Shown: piece after piece, positions 44,761-54,141 of the stretch
Layout of the letters: each line of letters begins with the position of its first letter
How positions within the stretch are numbered: position 1 is the first letter of the stretch
Source: Pararobbsia silviterrae
GTDB lineage: Bacteria; Pseudomonadota; Gammaproteobacteria; Burkholderiales; Burkholderiaceae
Length of the DNA: 64,000 nucleotides
Direction of reading: 5' to 3'
Assembly (NCBI RefSeq): GCF_003628125.1
Contig: NZ_RBZU01000003.1
Location: 310,001-374,000 of the forward strand
Translations under genes and position numbers: made by a program
Notes under the pieces: generated by a model
The model's database searches: none
Told to the model about the DNA's origin: nothing
What the model saw: the letters and a program-made list of their open reading frames with translations, nothing else

Positions 44761-45771
44761 TCAGAACATATGAACGATACCGAGCTGCACGCCGCGCACA
44801 TCGGCGCCCGGCAACGGCGTCGGTCCCGCGGTCGCCGCGCCGTTGAGCGTCTGCGTCGCGATGCCGTCATTCCTCAAGAACGATATCGCAGCATAGACAT
44901 TCGTCGCACGGCTGAAGTTGTAGACATACAGCGCCGAGAGCTGAAACGCGTCGCTGTTCTTGAGCGTGCGGTCCTGCATATACGCGCCGCCCAGATCGAA
45001 CGAGCTCGCCGCATTCAGGTCATAGCGCGCCGACAGCGAATACGTCCGCGTATTGATCCCTTCGTCTTCCCAGTTGGCCGTGCTGAATCCGCCAAACACC
45101 GTGACGGGCGCGATCTTGTACGAGATCGAACCGAATGAAGAACGCCGCGACGGCATGCCGGCCGTGTTGTAGTAAGCCTGACCGTCATAGCCGGCCGAGA
45201 ACGGACCGTTGTCGTACATCAGCGCGTATTCGACGCTCGAACCCGGCGACCGATAACCGCCGGCCGTCCCGAGCCCGACATAGACACTCGCGCGAAAACC
45301 CATGATGAACGGCGAGATATACGACACCGTATTGCTCGTGCGGATCGTATAGGTGCTCAAGTTGTTGATCCCCGACGCCTGCGTCACGGCGCCGAACGCG
45401 TCGCTGCGACCCTCGTAGATAAACAACGGCGAGTTTTGCCGGCCGAGCCGAACCTCGCCGAACGGCCCCGCAAGGCCGACCCACGCCTGCCGATTGAACG
45501 CGGCGGTCGGATCGACGGCCGCGCCGCTATTCGTATTGATCCCGTTCTCGAGGTCGAACGTGGCGGCATAGCCGCCGCCGAGATCCTCGTTGCCGCGCAA
45601 GCCGATACGGCTCGCCCACTGACCGCTCGATCCCATCGCGGCCGAATATCCGTGACCCGCGTCAACATAATCGACAAACGTATCGACCATGCCATACAAC
45701 GTGACATCGGCATGCGCCGCCGTCGTAGCCAAACACAACAATGCAGCGCCCGTGAATTGACGACCCAACAT
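44761..45771 (-). CDS. Gram-negative porin
   Basis: A 336-aa outer-membrane beta-barrel with signal peptide ending TTAAHA and mature start DVTLYGMVDTF. It has the porin loop-3 region VRLGRQNSPLF and terminal Phe (IVHMF). AGGAG is 10 nt before the ATG at 45771. It is first in the minus-strand group porin-ADH-ALDH and is probably the dedicated entry channel for the locus substrate. A perfect palindrome lies 45 bp upstream. Confidence 0.95.
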   Translation of the reverse strand: MLGRQFTGAALLCLATTAAHADVTLYGMVDTFVDYVDAGHGYSAAMGSSGQWASRIGLRGNEDLGGGYAATFDLENGINTNSGAAVDPTAAFNRQAWVGLAGPFGEVRLGRQNSPLFIYEGRSDAFGAVTQASGINNLSTYTIRTSNTVSYISPFIMGFRASVYVGLGTAGGYRSPGSSVEYALMYDNGPFSAGYDGQAYYNTAGMPSRRSSFGSISYKIAPVTVFGGFSTANWEDEGINTRTYSLSARYDLNAASSFDLGGAYMQDRTLKNSDAFQLSALYVYNFSRATNVYAAISFLRNDGIATQTLNGAATAGPTPLPGADVRGVQLGIVHMF

Positions 45772-46182
45772 TTTTTAACGTCTCCTATTCATGCCGGATT
45801 ATTGGATTTATATGACGAATACCCCGTATTCGATTGAATCGAAATCACTCGGGAATTCGTAGAGCGCCGTTTTACCGAACTCATGCACAAGCGTCCACTC
45901 GCGTTTCCGTGCTTTCCGCTGTGCGAAATCGAGTTTCGAAGGATTGATACGGATGTTTCAAAGCGACGAAATGTCCGGATACGATTGCCTCGACGGTCGC
46001 TTGAAAAGGCGCCGCAGCGCCATGCCGCGCGGCTGCGCGACGGTGCGGCGCGGCGCCGGGCATCGCGCGAGATTTCGCTCTGCGAAAAGTGAATGTGAAT
46101 GCGTTGTGCGCGCACGCCACGCGCCGTAGAGTACGACCCACGCTCGTCACCGCGAAAGGGCGACGGATATTATGGAGACAAT
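45772..46182. promoter_or_regulatory. Divergent promoter region, with 17-bp palindrome at 45816-45832
   Basis: 411 bp between the porin and the MFS transporter. CGAATAC-CCC-GTATTCG at 45816-45832 is a perfect 7-bp-arm palindrome 45 bp from the porin start, a candidate operator for the IclR regulator or a porin regulator. No gene is seen in the rest. Confidence 0.55.
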
Positions 46183-47520
46183 ATGTATTACCTGGCCCGA
46201 CGGACGTTTGCGACCGAAAACGACTGGAAGCTTTTTAATAAGGTCGCGCACCGCATTCTTCCGATTATTTTGATCCAGTACATTATTTCGTTTCTGGATC
46301 GCATCAATATCGGATTTGCCAAACTCCATATGGCGGCCGATATCGGATTGAGCAATACGGCATTTGGCGTCGGCGCCGGAATATTCTTTGTCGGCTACTG
46401 CATTTTCGAGATCCCGAGCAATATGCTGCTCGCCCGACTCGGCGCGAAGCTCTGGTTGTCGGCCATCATGGTCGTATGGGGCGCCATCGAAATCTGCATG
46501 TTCGTCGTGCGCGACACCAGCTCGTTCTACACGATGCGCTTTCTGCTCGGCATCGCCGAGGCGGGTTTCTATCCGGGCCTCATCCTCTACCTCACCTACT
46601 GGTTTCCGGGCTTCGTGCGAAGCCAGGTGCAATCGTTCCTGAGTCTCGGGATCGCACTCGCCGGTCTCGTCGGCGGTCCGCTTTCGGGCTGGATCATGCA
46701 GACCTTCCACAACACGCTCGGTCTCGCCGACTGGCAGTGGCTGTTTATTCTGGAGGGCATTCCGGCCGTGCTGGTCGGCATCTTCTCGTGGTTCTACCTC
46801 GACAACGGCCCCTCGGACGTCGCGTGGCTCGATGAATCGGAACGCACGCAACTGATCCGCCAGCTCAAGGACGAGCAGGCCGACAGCCTGCGTCATGGCG
46901 CCGTCCACGACTATCGCGGCGCCTTGCTCAGCCCGACGATCTGGTGCTTGATCGGTGCGAATTTCGCCTTGCTGAGCCTCACCTACGGCATCTCGTTCTG
47001 GCTACCGCAAATCATCAAGGAACTCGGCGTCGCCGGCATGAAATCGAACGGACTCATGGCCGCGATTCCCTATGCGTTCGCGGGCGTCGTCATGTTCTTC
47101 GTCAGCCAGCATTCGGACATGAAACGCGAACGCCGCTGGCACTCGATCATCTCGCTCGTCTGCGCAGCCGCCGGTCTCGTCATGGCCGCGCTGTGCCGCG
47201 ACGATACGGTGCTGTCGATGATCGGCATCTCGGTCGCGCTCGCCGGCACGCTCTCGGGTTTCAACGTCGTCTGGGCCATGCCGAGCACCTTGCTGTCGGC
47301 CGCGGCTGCGCCGGCCGGCATCGCGCTGATGGCGACCGTCGGCAACCTCGGCGGATACGTGAGCCCGTTTGCGATCGGCTGGCTCGCCGATACGACCGGC
47401 CAGATCTACACGGGCCTCTATTTCGTCGCGGCGATCGCGATCGCCGGCGCGCTCTGCATCGCGCTGATGCCCCGCGCACGCATCGACGCGACGCGCATGA
47501 AGGCATCGACATCGGCCTGA
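46183..47520 (+). CDS. MFS transporter, anion:cation symporter (ACS) family
   Basis: A 445-aa inner-membrane transporter with 12 hydrophobic segments. YIISFLDRINIGFAK is the family signature of tartrate/phthalate/hexuronate permeases; GIAEAGFYPGLILYLTYWFP is the second. GGAG lies before ATG 46183. Members import small organic anions with protons. It is the likely uptake system for the carboxylate handled by the downstream aldolase/amidohydrolase genes; exact substrate unknown. Confidence 0.93.
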   Translation: MYYLARRTFATENDWKLFNKVAHRILPIILIQYIISFLDRINIGFAKLHMAADIGLSNTAFGVGAGIFFVGYCIFEIPSNMLLARLGAKLWLSAIMVVWGAIEICMFVVRDTSSFYTMRFLLGIAEAGFYPGLILYLTYWFPGFVRSQVQSFLSLGIALAGLVGGPLSGWIMQTFHNTLGLADWQWLFILEGIPAVLVGIFSWFYLDNGPSDVAWLDESERTQLIRQLKDEQADSLRHGAVHDYRGALLSPTIWCLIGANFALLSLTYGISFWLPQIIKELGVAGMKSNGLMAAIPYAFAGVVMFFVSQHSDMKRERRWHSIISLVCAAAGLVMAALCRDDTVLSMIGISVALAGTLSGFNVVWAMPSTLLSAAAAPAGIALMATVGNLGGYVSPFAIGWLADTTGQIYTGLYFVAAIAIAGALCIALMPRARIDATRMKASTSA

Positions 47521-47527
47521 TCGCCGA

Positions 47528-47567
47528 ATCGCCGGATCGCCGGATCGCCGGATCGCCGGGGCGCCGG
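47528..47567. repeat. Octanucleotide tandem repeat ATCGCCGG x5
   Basis: Five consecutive 8-bp units, the fourth GGCGCCGG, eight bases after the MFS stop codon. It is non-coding and may vary in copy number by slippage. Confidence 0.8.
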
Positions 47568-47672
47568 ATCGGCTGATCACCAGGCGCCGGATCGTCGGCG
47601 CGCAATCGGATCGCCCCTGCGGCGATCCGCGCTCGCATCGCGGCGCTCGACCATCGAACGCAGTACGACCCC

Positions 47673-48434
47673 TCAGAGTTGCTCGGAGATCTTTCGCGAG
47701 ACGTCGAGCAATTGGTCCAAATGACGATCGACGATCTGTTCGACGCTGAGCGCCGACGAGAACCACGTGATGCCGATCGATGCCGCGACGAATTCCTTGG
47801 CCATGACGGGCACCGCAATCGTGCCCGAAACCGGACGCACCGCGCCGTCTCGCAACGCATACCCGCGCGCGCGCGTCTGTTCGAGCATCGCGAGCACCGC
47901 GCCGCGATCCTGCGCGATCTGATCCTCGGGATGCGGACTCTGCCGCACGAGTTCAAGCAGCATCGCCTGCTCCTCGCGCGAACAAAACGCGAGATACGCG
48001 CGTCCGAGCGCGCGCGACACGAGGCTCAAACGCATATTGATCGACGAATGCAGCAGCGAGAGCGGCGAATACGGAATCGTGCTGTAGCGCACGACCAGCG
48101 CGTCGACATCGAGCATCGCGACCGCGATCGGCCATTTGATCCGCTCGGTCAGCTCGCGCACGAGCGGCGCGGCCACTTCGACCACGCGCGGCACGTGGTG
48201 ATAGCCCGAGTTCAGCGCGTTGACGCCGTCGAGCAGCCGATATTCGCCCGGACGACCGCCGCGCGCGACGAGACCCAGCTCTTCGAACGTGCGTAGCAAA
48301 CGCACGAGCGTCGGCTTGGGCAGCGACGTCAGTTGGTGAAGCCCATCGAGTGTCGAAACGGGGAGTTGGTTGAGCGCACGCAGCAAAACGATGGCACGCT
48401 CGACGGCCCGGATGGAGGAATCGCGGTCAGGCAT
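47673..48434 (-). CDS. IclR-family transcriptional regulator
   Basis: A 253-aa protein. The N-terminal winged helix (AIVLLRALNQLPVSTLDGLH then SLPKPTLVRLLRTFEELG) precedes the IclR effector domain (LVRELTERIKWPIAVAML ... GRAYLAFCS ... YALRDGAVRPVSGTIAVPV). The ATG at 48434 was chosen because the longer frame upstream is not IclR-like. It lies among catabolic genes, on the same strand as the aldolase gene, and probably controls the locus in response to the substrate or an intermediate. Confidence 0.92.
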   Translation of the reverse strand: MPDRDSSIRAVERAIVLLRALNQLPVSTLDGLHQLTSLPKPTLVRLLRTFEELGLVARGGRPGEYRLLDGVNALNSGYHHVPRVVEVAAPLVRELTERIKWPIAVAMLDVDALVVRYSTIPYSPLSLLHSSINMRLSLVSRALGRAYLAFCSREEQAMLLELVRQSPHPEDQIAQDRGAVLAMLEQTRARGYALRDGAVRPVSGTIAVPVMAKEFVAASIGITWFSSALSVEQIVDRHLDQLLDVSRKISEQL

Positions 48435-48553
48435 CGATGACGGGATGGCGAACGGATCGGGCAGGCCCTTCGGCACCCCATCCGTTGAACGAAATGCCGG
48501 AATTATCGCAGCTTTCCGGTCTTCGCCGCGCGAAGACCGGAACGCATCGCAGC

Positions 48554-49288
48554 TCAGGCGCCCATCAGCGCCAACGCACCCTTGCGCAGCAGCGATTGAT
48601 CCGAGCCGACGACGAACCACGTCGCACCCATCGCCGTGAATTCATCGATCTCCTTGATATCGCCGAGCGCGACGCCCGCGATCTTGCCCGCTTTGCGCGT
48701 CAGATCGAGCACATCGACCGTGGCCGACATCACATCGGGCGCGCGCGCATCGGTCAATCCGAACGACAAGGCCAGATCGGCGCGGCCGACGAACAAGCCG
48801 GCGACGCCGTCGACGGCGACGATCTCGCGAGCGGCATCGCATCCCGCGCGGCTTTCGATCTGGCAGATGACGGGGATCCCCTCGCCCGCCTCGACCGCCT
48901 TGCGCATGCCGAGCGCGCCATAGCCCGCGAAACGCGGCGAACTCGAAAAGCCCCGTTCGCCGCCGATGAAGCGCGTGCGCGCCACGACGGCCCGCGCTTG
49001 CTCGACGGAATCGACATGCGGCACGAGCAGTCCCGAGATGCCGAGATCGAGCGCCGACTGTATCGTCGCCGGCTGGTGGTCCGGAATTCGAATGAACAGC
49101 GGCATGCCGACCGAGCGCGCGGCCATGACCATGATGTCGACCAGCGCGCGATCGAACGGCGCATGTTCGGCGTCGATCACGGCGAAGTGCAAGCCCGCGC
49201 CACCGAGAATTTCGATGATCTGCGGGGATCCTGTCTTGACGAACGTGCCGATCTGGCACGCGGGGGAATCGAGCGTAACGGTTGACAT
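48554..49288 (-). CDS. HpcH/HpaI-family class II aldolase
   Basis: A 244-aa TIM-barrel metal-dependent aldolase. GTFVKTGSPQIIEILGGAG then FAVIDAEHAPFDR opens the barrel. The metal ligands and catalytic residues lie in VICQIESRAGCDAAREIVAV then GLFVGRADLALSFG. Family members cleave 4-hydroxy-2-oxo acids to pyruvate and an aldehyde. No ribosome site is obvious at ATG 49288. The aldehyde product could feed the locus dehydrogenases (inference). Confidence 0.9.
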   Translation of the reverse strand: MSTVTLDSPACQIGTFVKTGSPQIIEILGGAGLHFAVIDAEHAPFDRALVDIMVMAARSVGMPLFIRIPDHQPATIQSALDLGISGLLVPHVDSVEQARAVVARTRFIGGERGFSSSPRFAGYGALGMRKAVEAGEGIPVICQIESRAGCDAAREIVAVDGVAGLFVGRADLALSFGLTDARAPDVMSATVDVLDLTRKAGKIAGVALGDIKEIDEFTAMGATWFVVGSDQSLLRKGALALMGA

Positions 49289-49787
49289 GGAGTGAGCGGC
49301 AGGAGAACCGTCGACGACGGCGAAATAGACCAGGCGTGTTCGCGATATCCGCGTGTCGCGGTCGAAATACTCGCGCATGACGTCGCGCGATCCAAGCGCA
49401 ATTCGGCCCAATTTCGCAGAGCGGAAAGCGGCGCGCGTGCGCAGGCTCGAACGCGTGCGGCATGCCCTGCGTCTCGCATGTTCCGCCTCGATGCGCCGCG
49501 GCGGCATGCTGATCGCGCCTTCGCGCCGTCATCGGCGGCACAGACCGGCCGCGTTCCGATTCCGTACTCGATTCCAAACTCGATTCCGCCTGCCGAAAAG
49601 TCCCGCCGAGAGGCTTGGTTGCGGGTCGCGCAACGTGAAATCATGCGAGGCATTCCCCGCCTGTCGGGCTCGCGTCGATCGGCTCGCAGCAACGAGCACA
49701 CGTCGACGGGCACCCATCGACGGGCCGGCATCGATGAGCCCGCGCGCATGGGCGTGCTCAAGGATTCGTTATTGGAGACCCCTGGTT
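49289..49787. promoter_or_regulatory. Divergent regulatory region with three 12-bp direct repeats
   Basis: 499 bp between aldolase and amidohydrolase. At 49552-49589 three tandem units share CGATTCC at 12-bp spacing (TCCGATTCCGT, ACTCGATTCCAA, ACTCGATTCCGC), a good candidate for cooperative binding by the IclR regulator. No separate gene is seen, although the amidohydrolase frame is open far upstream. Confidence 0.5.
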
Positions 49788-50738
49788 TTGGCACCCGCTT
49801 CCTCATCCCCTCAACGCAGCATCCGGCTGTTCGACTCGCACGCCCACCTCGTCGCCGACGACCAGCAACGCTATCCGCGCAACCCGATGAAACGCGCGGC
49901 CAATGCGCCGCCGCGATTGCCCGGCGTCATCGGTCTGCCCGGCGGCGCGCACGGCGCGAATCCGCACAACGAAGTCCCCGACGTCTCGCGCATGCTGCCG
50001 TGGATGCGCGACGAAAACGTCGAGGGCGCCGTCGCGGTCCAGAAACGCATGATCTATCGCTACGACAACAGCTATATCCTCGACTCGTCGGATGCCTACC
50101 CCGAGATCTTCTCGGCAGTCGTGATTCTCGACGCGGAGGATGCGCAGACGCCGACGCTCGTGCGTTCGTACATCGAAAAGAACGGTCTGTGCGGCGTGCG
50201 TCTGTTCGGCGGCCGCGAGCTCGACGGCACGATGCCCTGGCTCAATTCCGAACGCGCGCTCGATACATGGGCCGTCGCGAACGACCACGGCATCGTGATG
50301 GATCTCGAAGTGCTCGCGATCGGCGGCGGCGGTCCGTCGGTCCCCACGATCATCGAACTGGCGCGGCGCTACGCGAACGTGCGCGTCGTGCTCGACCATA
50401 TGCTCGAGCCCGAGGTCGAAGACGAGAACTTCGGCTTTGACGCGCGCTTCGCGCCGCTCGCGGCCGAACCCAATATCTTCTTCAAGTTCACGTCGATCAA
50501 TCTCGACATCTACCGCGAAACGCACACGCCGGCCGATCAGGCCTTGCGCGCAGCGGTCGACATGTTCGGCGCCGATCGCATCATGTGGGGATCGGACATC
50601 GGCACGTCGTCGGGGACCTACAAGGACATGGTTCAACGCATGCTCGACGCCACGCGTCTGCTCGACGAACGCGAACGGCATGCGGTGCTGTACGAGACCG
50701 GCAAGAAGGTCTTCGTCAAGGGCGGCGTACGCGCCTGA
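49788..50738 (+). CDS. Amidohydrolase-family metal hydrolase, LigI-like
   Basis: A 316-aa TIM-barrel hydrolase. HxH metal ligands are in LFDSHAHLVADD; a barrel arginine in LCGVRLFGG, histidine in VVLDHMLEP and aspartate in IMWGSDIG complete the centre. This arrangement is that of 2-pyrone-4,6-dicarboxylate lactonase and related lactonases/decarboxylases. No ATG has a ribosome site; a TTG at 49788 is 10 nt after GGAG and gives a family-length protein, so I used it (ATG 49734 is the alternative). First of three co-directed genes. Confidence 0.85.
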   Translation: MAPASSSPQRSIRLFDSHAHLVADDQQRYPRNPMKRAANAPPRLPGVIGLPGGAHGANPHNEVPDVSRMLPWMRDENVEGAVAVQKRMIYRYDNSYILDSSDAYPEIFSAVVILDAEDAQTPTLVRSYIEKNGLCGVRLFGGRELDGTMPWLNSERALDTWAVANDHGIVMDLEVLAIGGGGPSVPTIIELARRYANVRVVLDHMLEPEVEDENFGFDARFAPLAAEPNIFFKFTSINLDIYRETHTPADQALRAAVDMFGADRIMWGSDIGTSSGTYKDMVQRMLDATRLLDERERHAVLYETGKKVFVKGGVRA

Positions 50739-50758
50739 AGCTCAAGGACAGACACGCG

Positions 50759-51385
50759 ATGTTTCTCGATCCGCTCGCCACGCCCGGCTTCAAACGTACG
50801 CTGTTCAACGCGATCGTCGCACCCCGTCCGATCGGCTGGATCAGCACGATCAACGCGCACGGGCAAACCAACCTCGCGCCGTTCTCGCATTTCAACCTGG
50901 TGTCGACGGCGCCGGCCGTCGTCATGTTCTCGTGCAACACGCCCGCGGACCGCGCCGAGAAGGACACCATCGCGAACGTGCGCAGCACGGGCGAATTCGT
51001 GACGAACCTCGTCACGTGGGAGCTCCGCGAGGCGATGAATCTGAGTTCGTTCAACGCGCCCTACGGCGTCGACGAATTCGAACTCGCGGGACTCGAGAAG
51101 GCGCCGAGCCTCAAGGTCCGGCCGCCTCGGGTCAAGGCGTCGCCGGCCTCGATGGAATGCAAGGTCCTGCGCATCATCGAGATCGAACCGATCGTCGAAG
51201 GCGACACGACCAGCCACGTCGTGCTCGGACGCGTCGTCGGCGTCCATCTCGACGAACGCCTCGTCGATGCTCACGGACATTTCGACACCCTGCGCGCCGA
51301 GCCGTTGACGCGCCTCGACGGCGATCGCTACGCGATATCGGGCCGCACCGACATGCTCGGGCGTCCGAGCCCGCGCCGCGACTGA
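50759..51385 (+). CDS. Flavin reductase-like (FMN-binding) domain protein
   Basis: A 208-aa protein with the flavin-reductase fold: IVAPRPIGWISTINAHGQTN then LAPFSHFNLVSTAPAVVMFS, and later GEFVTNLVT. This subfamily binds FMN and reduces it with NAD(P)H for a partner monooxygenase, or acts as an oxidoreductase itself. AAGGAC lies about 12 nt before the ATG and 20 nt separate it from the amidohydrolase. No monooxygenase is in the cluster, so its partner is unclear. Confidence 0.88.
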   Translation: MFLDPLATPGFKRTLFNAIVAPRPIGWISTINAHGQTNLAPFSHFNLVSTAPAVVMFSCNTPADRAEKDTIANVRSTGEFVTNLVTWELREAMNLSSFNAPYGVDEFELAGLEKAPSLKVRPPRVKASPASMECKVLRIIEIEPIVEGDTTSHVVLGRVVGVHLDERLVDAHGHFDTLRAEPLTRLDGDRYAISGRTDMLGRPSPRRD

Positions 51386-51404
51386 ATTCAATCTGGAGAT
51401 TTCA

Positions 51405-52226
51405 ATGACTCACCCCACGGATACCGGCGTTCGCGAGACAGCCGTCTACGATCTCGCGAACGGCACGGTCGCACGCGGACAAAACTTCTTCGTGCAATGG
51501 CTCGAAGGCGCCGGCACCCCGTTCGTCGCGAAGAGCGCGCATGAAATGATGGTGCTGCTGCCCGACGCCGGCGAAGGCGCCACGCTGCGGCTCGACGACG
51601 GGCACGAACACGTGATCCGCGGACGCAGCGTCGTCATCGTGCCGGCCGGACGCGTGACCCTCGACGTCGCGCCAGCCGGCCGCGCCGTGCTGATCGCGTC
51701 GTCGCGCCCCGATCTGGGTGACGGCGCCGCATTGAACGACGCCGACTACGCGTCGCCCGATGCGCGCATCATCGGCAGCGAGGCCGGGTATCGGCGCGCC
51801 GACGGCGTCGACACCTTGCGTGTGATCGACATCGACGCGATCACGCCGCCCGCCGACAAGCCGCGCCTGAAAATGCTGCAGACGGACACGCTCAGCATCA
51901 ATTGGGTCGAGTATCACGACGCACGCGATCGCTCGAAGCTCAGCCCGCACAGCCATACGAACTTCGAACAGGGCTCGCTCGCGATCGACGGTCACTTCGT
52001 CCACCATCTGCGCGTGCAATGGGGACCGGACGCCAATCAATGGCGCGAGGACGCACATCTCGCGGCCGGTCCGGCCTCGATGATCGCGATTCCGGTCCAA
52101 CTGATCCACACGACCGAAGGCGTCGGCGCCGGACGTCATCTGTTGATCGATGTGTTCTCGCCGCCGCGCAAGGATTTCATCGAAAAGGGATGGGTGTCGA
52201 ACGCGGCGGACTATACGGTCGGGTAA
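51405..52226 (+). CDS. Bicupin-like protein
   Basis: A 273-aa protein with two cupin-like halves. The second carries a metal-binding pattern SPHSHTNFEQG and a late histidine (VQLIHTTEG); the first (AKSAHEMMVLLPD) is less canonical. Nineteen nucleotides after the flavin reductase gene, with GGAG near the ATG. Cupins of this kind are ring-cleaving dioxygenases, isomerases or sensors; with these neighbours an enzymatic role in a carboxylate or aromatic pathway is likely, but unassigned. Confidence 0.78.
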   Translation: MTHPTDTGVRETAVYDLANGTVARGQNFFVQWLEGAGTPFVAKSAHEMMVLLPDAGEGATLRLDDGHEHVIRGRSVVIVPAGRVTLDVAPAGRAVLIASSRPDLGDGAALNDADYASPDARIIGSEAGYRRADGVDTLRVIDIDAITPPADKPRLKMLQTDTLSINWVEYHDARDRSKLSPHSHTNFEQGSLAIDGHFVHHLRVQWGPDANQWREDAHLAAGPASMIAIPVQLIHTTEGVGAGRHLLIDVFSPPRKDFIEKGWVSNAADYTVG

Positions 52227-52242
52227 GGGCGGCGCCCACGGC

Positions 52243-52890
52243 CTACGCGATCGTCCCGGCTCCGAGCTTGATATCGCCGCTCGCGGTCGCCACGGTCGCG
52301 GCCATCACGCGCAGCGCGGCCGCGAGCGTGTCGAGCGGCAGCGTCGGCTGACCCGGATAGCGCGCCGCCATCTCCGTCGAAAGCGGCACATGGACGAACC
52401 CGCCGCGCAAGGCCGGCCGCGCGGTCGCGATGTAGTGCCGCAGCGCATAAAACATCGCGTTGCACACATACGTGCCCGCGGTCTGCGAGATCGAGGCCGG
52501 AATACCCGCCTCGCGCAGATCGCGCGCGATCGCCTTGATCGGCAGCGCCGAAAAGTACGCCGCCGGTCCTTCCTCGATGACAGGCTCGTCGATCGGTTGA
52601 TGTCCCGCGTTATCGGGGATGCGCGCGTCGACGATATTGATCGCGATACGCTCGATCGAGATATCGGCGCGGCCCGCGGCGAGTCCCACGCCGATGACGA
52701 CGTCCGGATTCGTCTCCTCGATCGCGGCAATCAACGCCGCCTGTACCGTGCCGACCACGCACGGCAATCGGCGCGCGACGATCGTCGCGTCGCCCATGCG
52801 CTCGCCGTCGACACGCAGCGCGGCTTCCCAGGAAGGATTGACGGCATCGTCGCCGAACGGCTCGAAGCCCGTGATCAAGATCGTCTTCAT
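52243..52890 (-). CDS. pcp: Pyrrolidone-carboxylate peptidase (pyroglutamyl peptidase I)
   Basis: A 215-aa cysteine peptidase (family C15) that removes N-terminal pyroglutamate. Catalytic triad residues are visible: E80 (ADISIERIAIN), C143 (GTYVCNAMFY), H167 (GGFVHVPL). It starts MKTILITGFEPFGDDAVNPS; AGGGA precedes ATG 52890. The frame upstream runs through the octamer repeat and is not coding. Convergent with the cupin gene. Confidence 0.95.
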   Translation of the reverse strand: MKTILITGFEPFGDDAVNPSWEAALRVDGERMGDATIVARRLPCVVGTVQAALIAAIEETNPDVVIGVGLAAGRADISIERIAINIVDARIPDNAGHQPIDEPVIEEGPAAYFSALPIKAIARDLREAGIPASISQTAGTYVCNAMFYALRHYIATARPALRGGFVHVPLSTEMAARYPGQPTLPLDTLAAALRVMAATVATASGDIKLGAGTIA

Positions 52891-52963
52891 CGATTCCCTG
52901 CGTGTTCTACGAGCCCCGATACCGCGCTCGGGGAAAGGACGTTTCTTCGATGCGGTGCCGGCC

Positions 52964-53011
52964 GCCGTGATGCCGTGATGCCGTGATGCCGTGATGCCGT
53001 GATGCCGTGAT
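52964..53011. repeat. Octanucleotide tandem repeat GCCGTGAT x6
   Basis: Six perfect 8-bp copies, about 75 bp upstream of pcp. It sits where a promoter would be, so copy number could alter pcp expression. Confidence 0.9.
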
Positions 53012-53127
53012 GCGGATGATATCCATGCGACCCACGGCGCCAAAATGTATCAGACGCTCGCACGTTAAAAATCCCAAGCATGTGCGTCCGCGGATCAATC
53101 CGAGCGACGGCCCCTGCTCGCACCCGC

Positions 53128-53994
53128 CTATTGCCCCGACTTCCGATGCTCGCGATATGCGGCGGCAATCGTGCGCAGCGCCTCGCGCGACTTCGGATCC
53201 GACAGACTCGAATGCAGCACGATCTCCGATGAAGGCAGCGCGGGCAATCCGAGCTGCGCGCCGACCTCGACGACGCCGAGCGGCGCGACCCGATGCGCGA
53301 ACGCGCCGACAGCCAGCCCCGCCGACACCGCGGCCGCGACCGCCGCCACGCCCCCGCCGATAAACACCTCGGTCCACGCGAGTCCCGCCGCGTCGAGCTT
53401 GCGCGTCGCCATCGCACGGATGCCGCACGCCGCCGACATCGACGCGAGCCGAACCGGCGCCCCCGCCCGATGCACGAACCCCGGCGACGCAAACCAGCCG
53501 AGCGGCTCGAGCGCCAGCACCTCGCCACTTCGACGGTCGTCGTCGCGCCGCACGATCACGGCATCCAGCGCGCCGCTCTCGAACGCGTCGAGCAACTGAC
53601 GCGACGACTCGATCCGCACCTCGATCAGCAGCGACGGATCGAATCCATGCAAGCGCGCGAGCAACACCGGCAGATCCGGCCCGGCCACGTGCTCGCTGAT
53701 CCCGAGCGCAAACCGCCGCGGACTTCCCGTGAGTTCGGCGACCGCGCGCTCATGCGCCGCGACAAACTCGCGCGCCGCCTCCAGAAACGCCGCACCGCGC
53801 GCCGACAAACGCACGCGCCGCGGGGTTCGCTCGATCAGTTTATGACCGAGCCGATCCTCAAGCCGCTTGAGCTTCACGCTGATTGCGGCCTGCGACGTGT
53901 CCATCGCCTCCGCCGCGCGCGTGAAGCTCTGAAAGTCCGCCACCAGCGTGAACGCACGCACCGCGTCGACATCGAGCATCACCATCTCGATCAT
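53128..53994 (-). CDS. LysR-family transcriptional regulator
   Basis: A 288-aa protein with N-terminal winged HTH (AFTLVADFQSFTRAAEAMDTSQ then AAISVKLKRLEDRLGHKLIE) and a periplasmic-binding-like effector domain. ATG 53994 is used; the ATG at 53979 (MLDVDAV) is equally possible. Divergent from a DHA2 drug-type transporter 147 bp away, which it most likely controls. Confidence 0.92.
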   Translation of the reverse strand: MIEMVMLDVDAVRAFTLVADFQSFTRAAEAMDTSQAAISVKLKRLEDRLGHKLIERTPRRVRLSARGAAFLEAAREFVAAHERAVAELTGSPRRFALGISEHVAGPDLPVLLARLHGFDPSLLIEVRIESSRQLLDAFESGALDAVIVRRDDDRRSGEVLALEPLGWFASPGFVHRAGAPVRLASMSAACGIRAMATRKLDAAGLAWTEVFIGGGVAAVAAAVSAGLAVGAFAHRVAPLGVVEVGAQLGLPALPSSEIVLHSSLSDPKSREALRTIAAAYREHRKSGQ

Positions 53995-54141
53995 CCCAAT
54001 GTGTTATCACTGATATATTCAACCATCCGATTGAGTTATGGTCAACGGTCCTTCATAGTGCGCCTCACATGCCGCGCTTTCGCATCGACGGCCACGCGGC
54101 CGGACCCGCGATCGGCGGCGCGCTCCATCGAAGGACCCACG

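Noticed and set aside
47528..53011. Octamer arrays considered as CRISPR
   Set aside because: Units are 8 bp with no spacers and no cas genes anywhere in the window.
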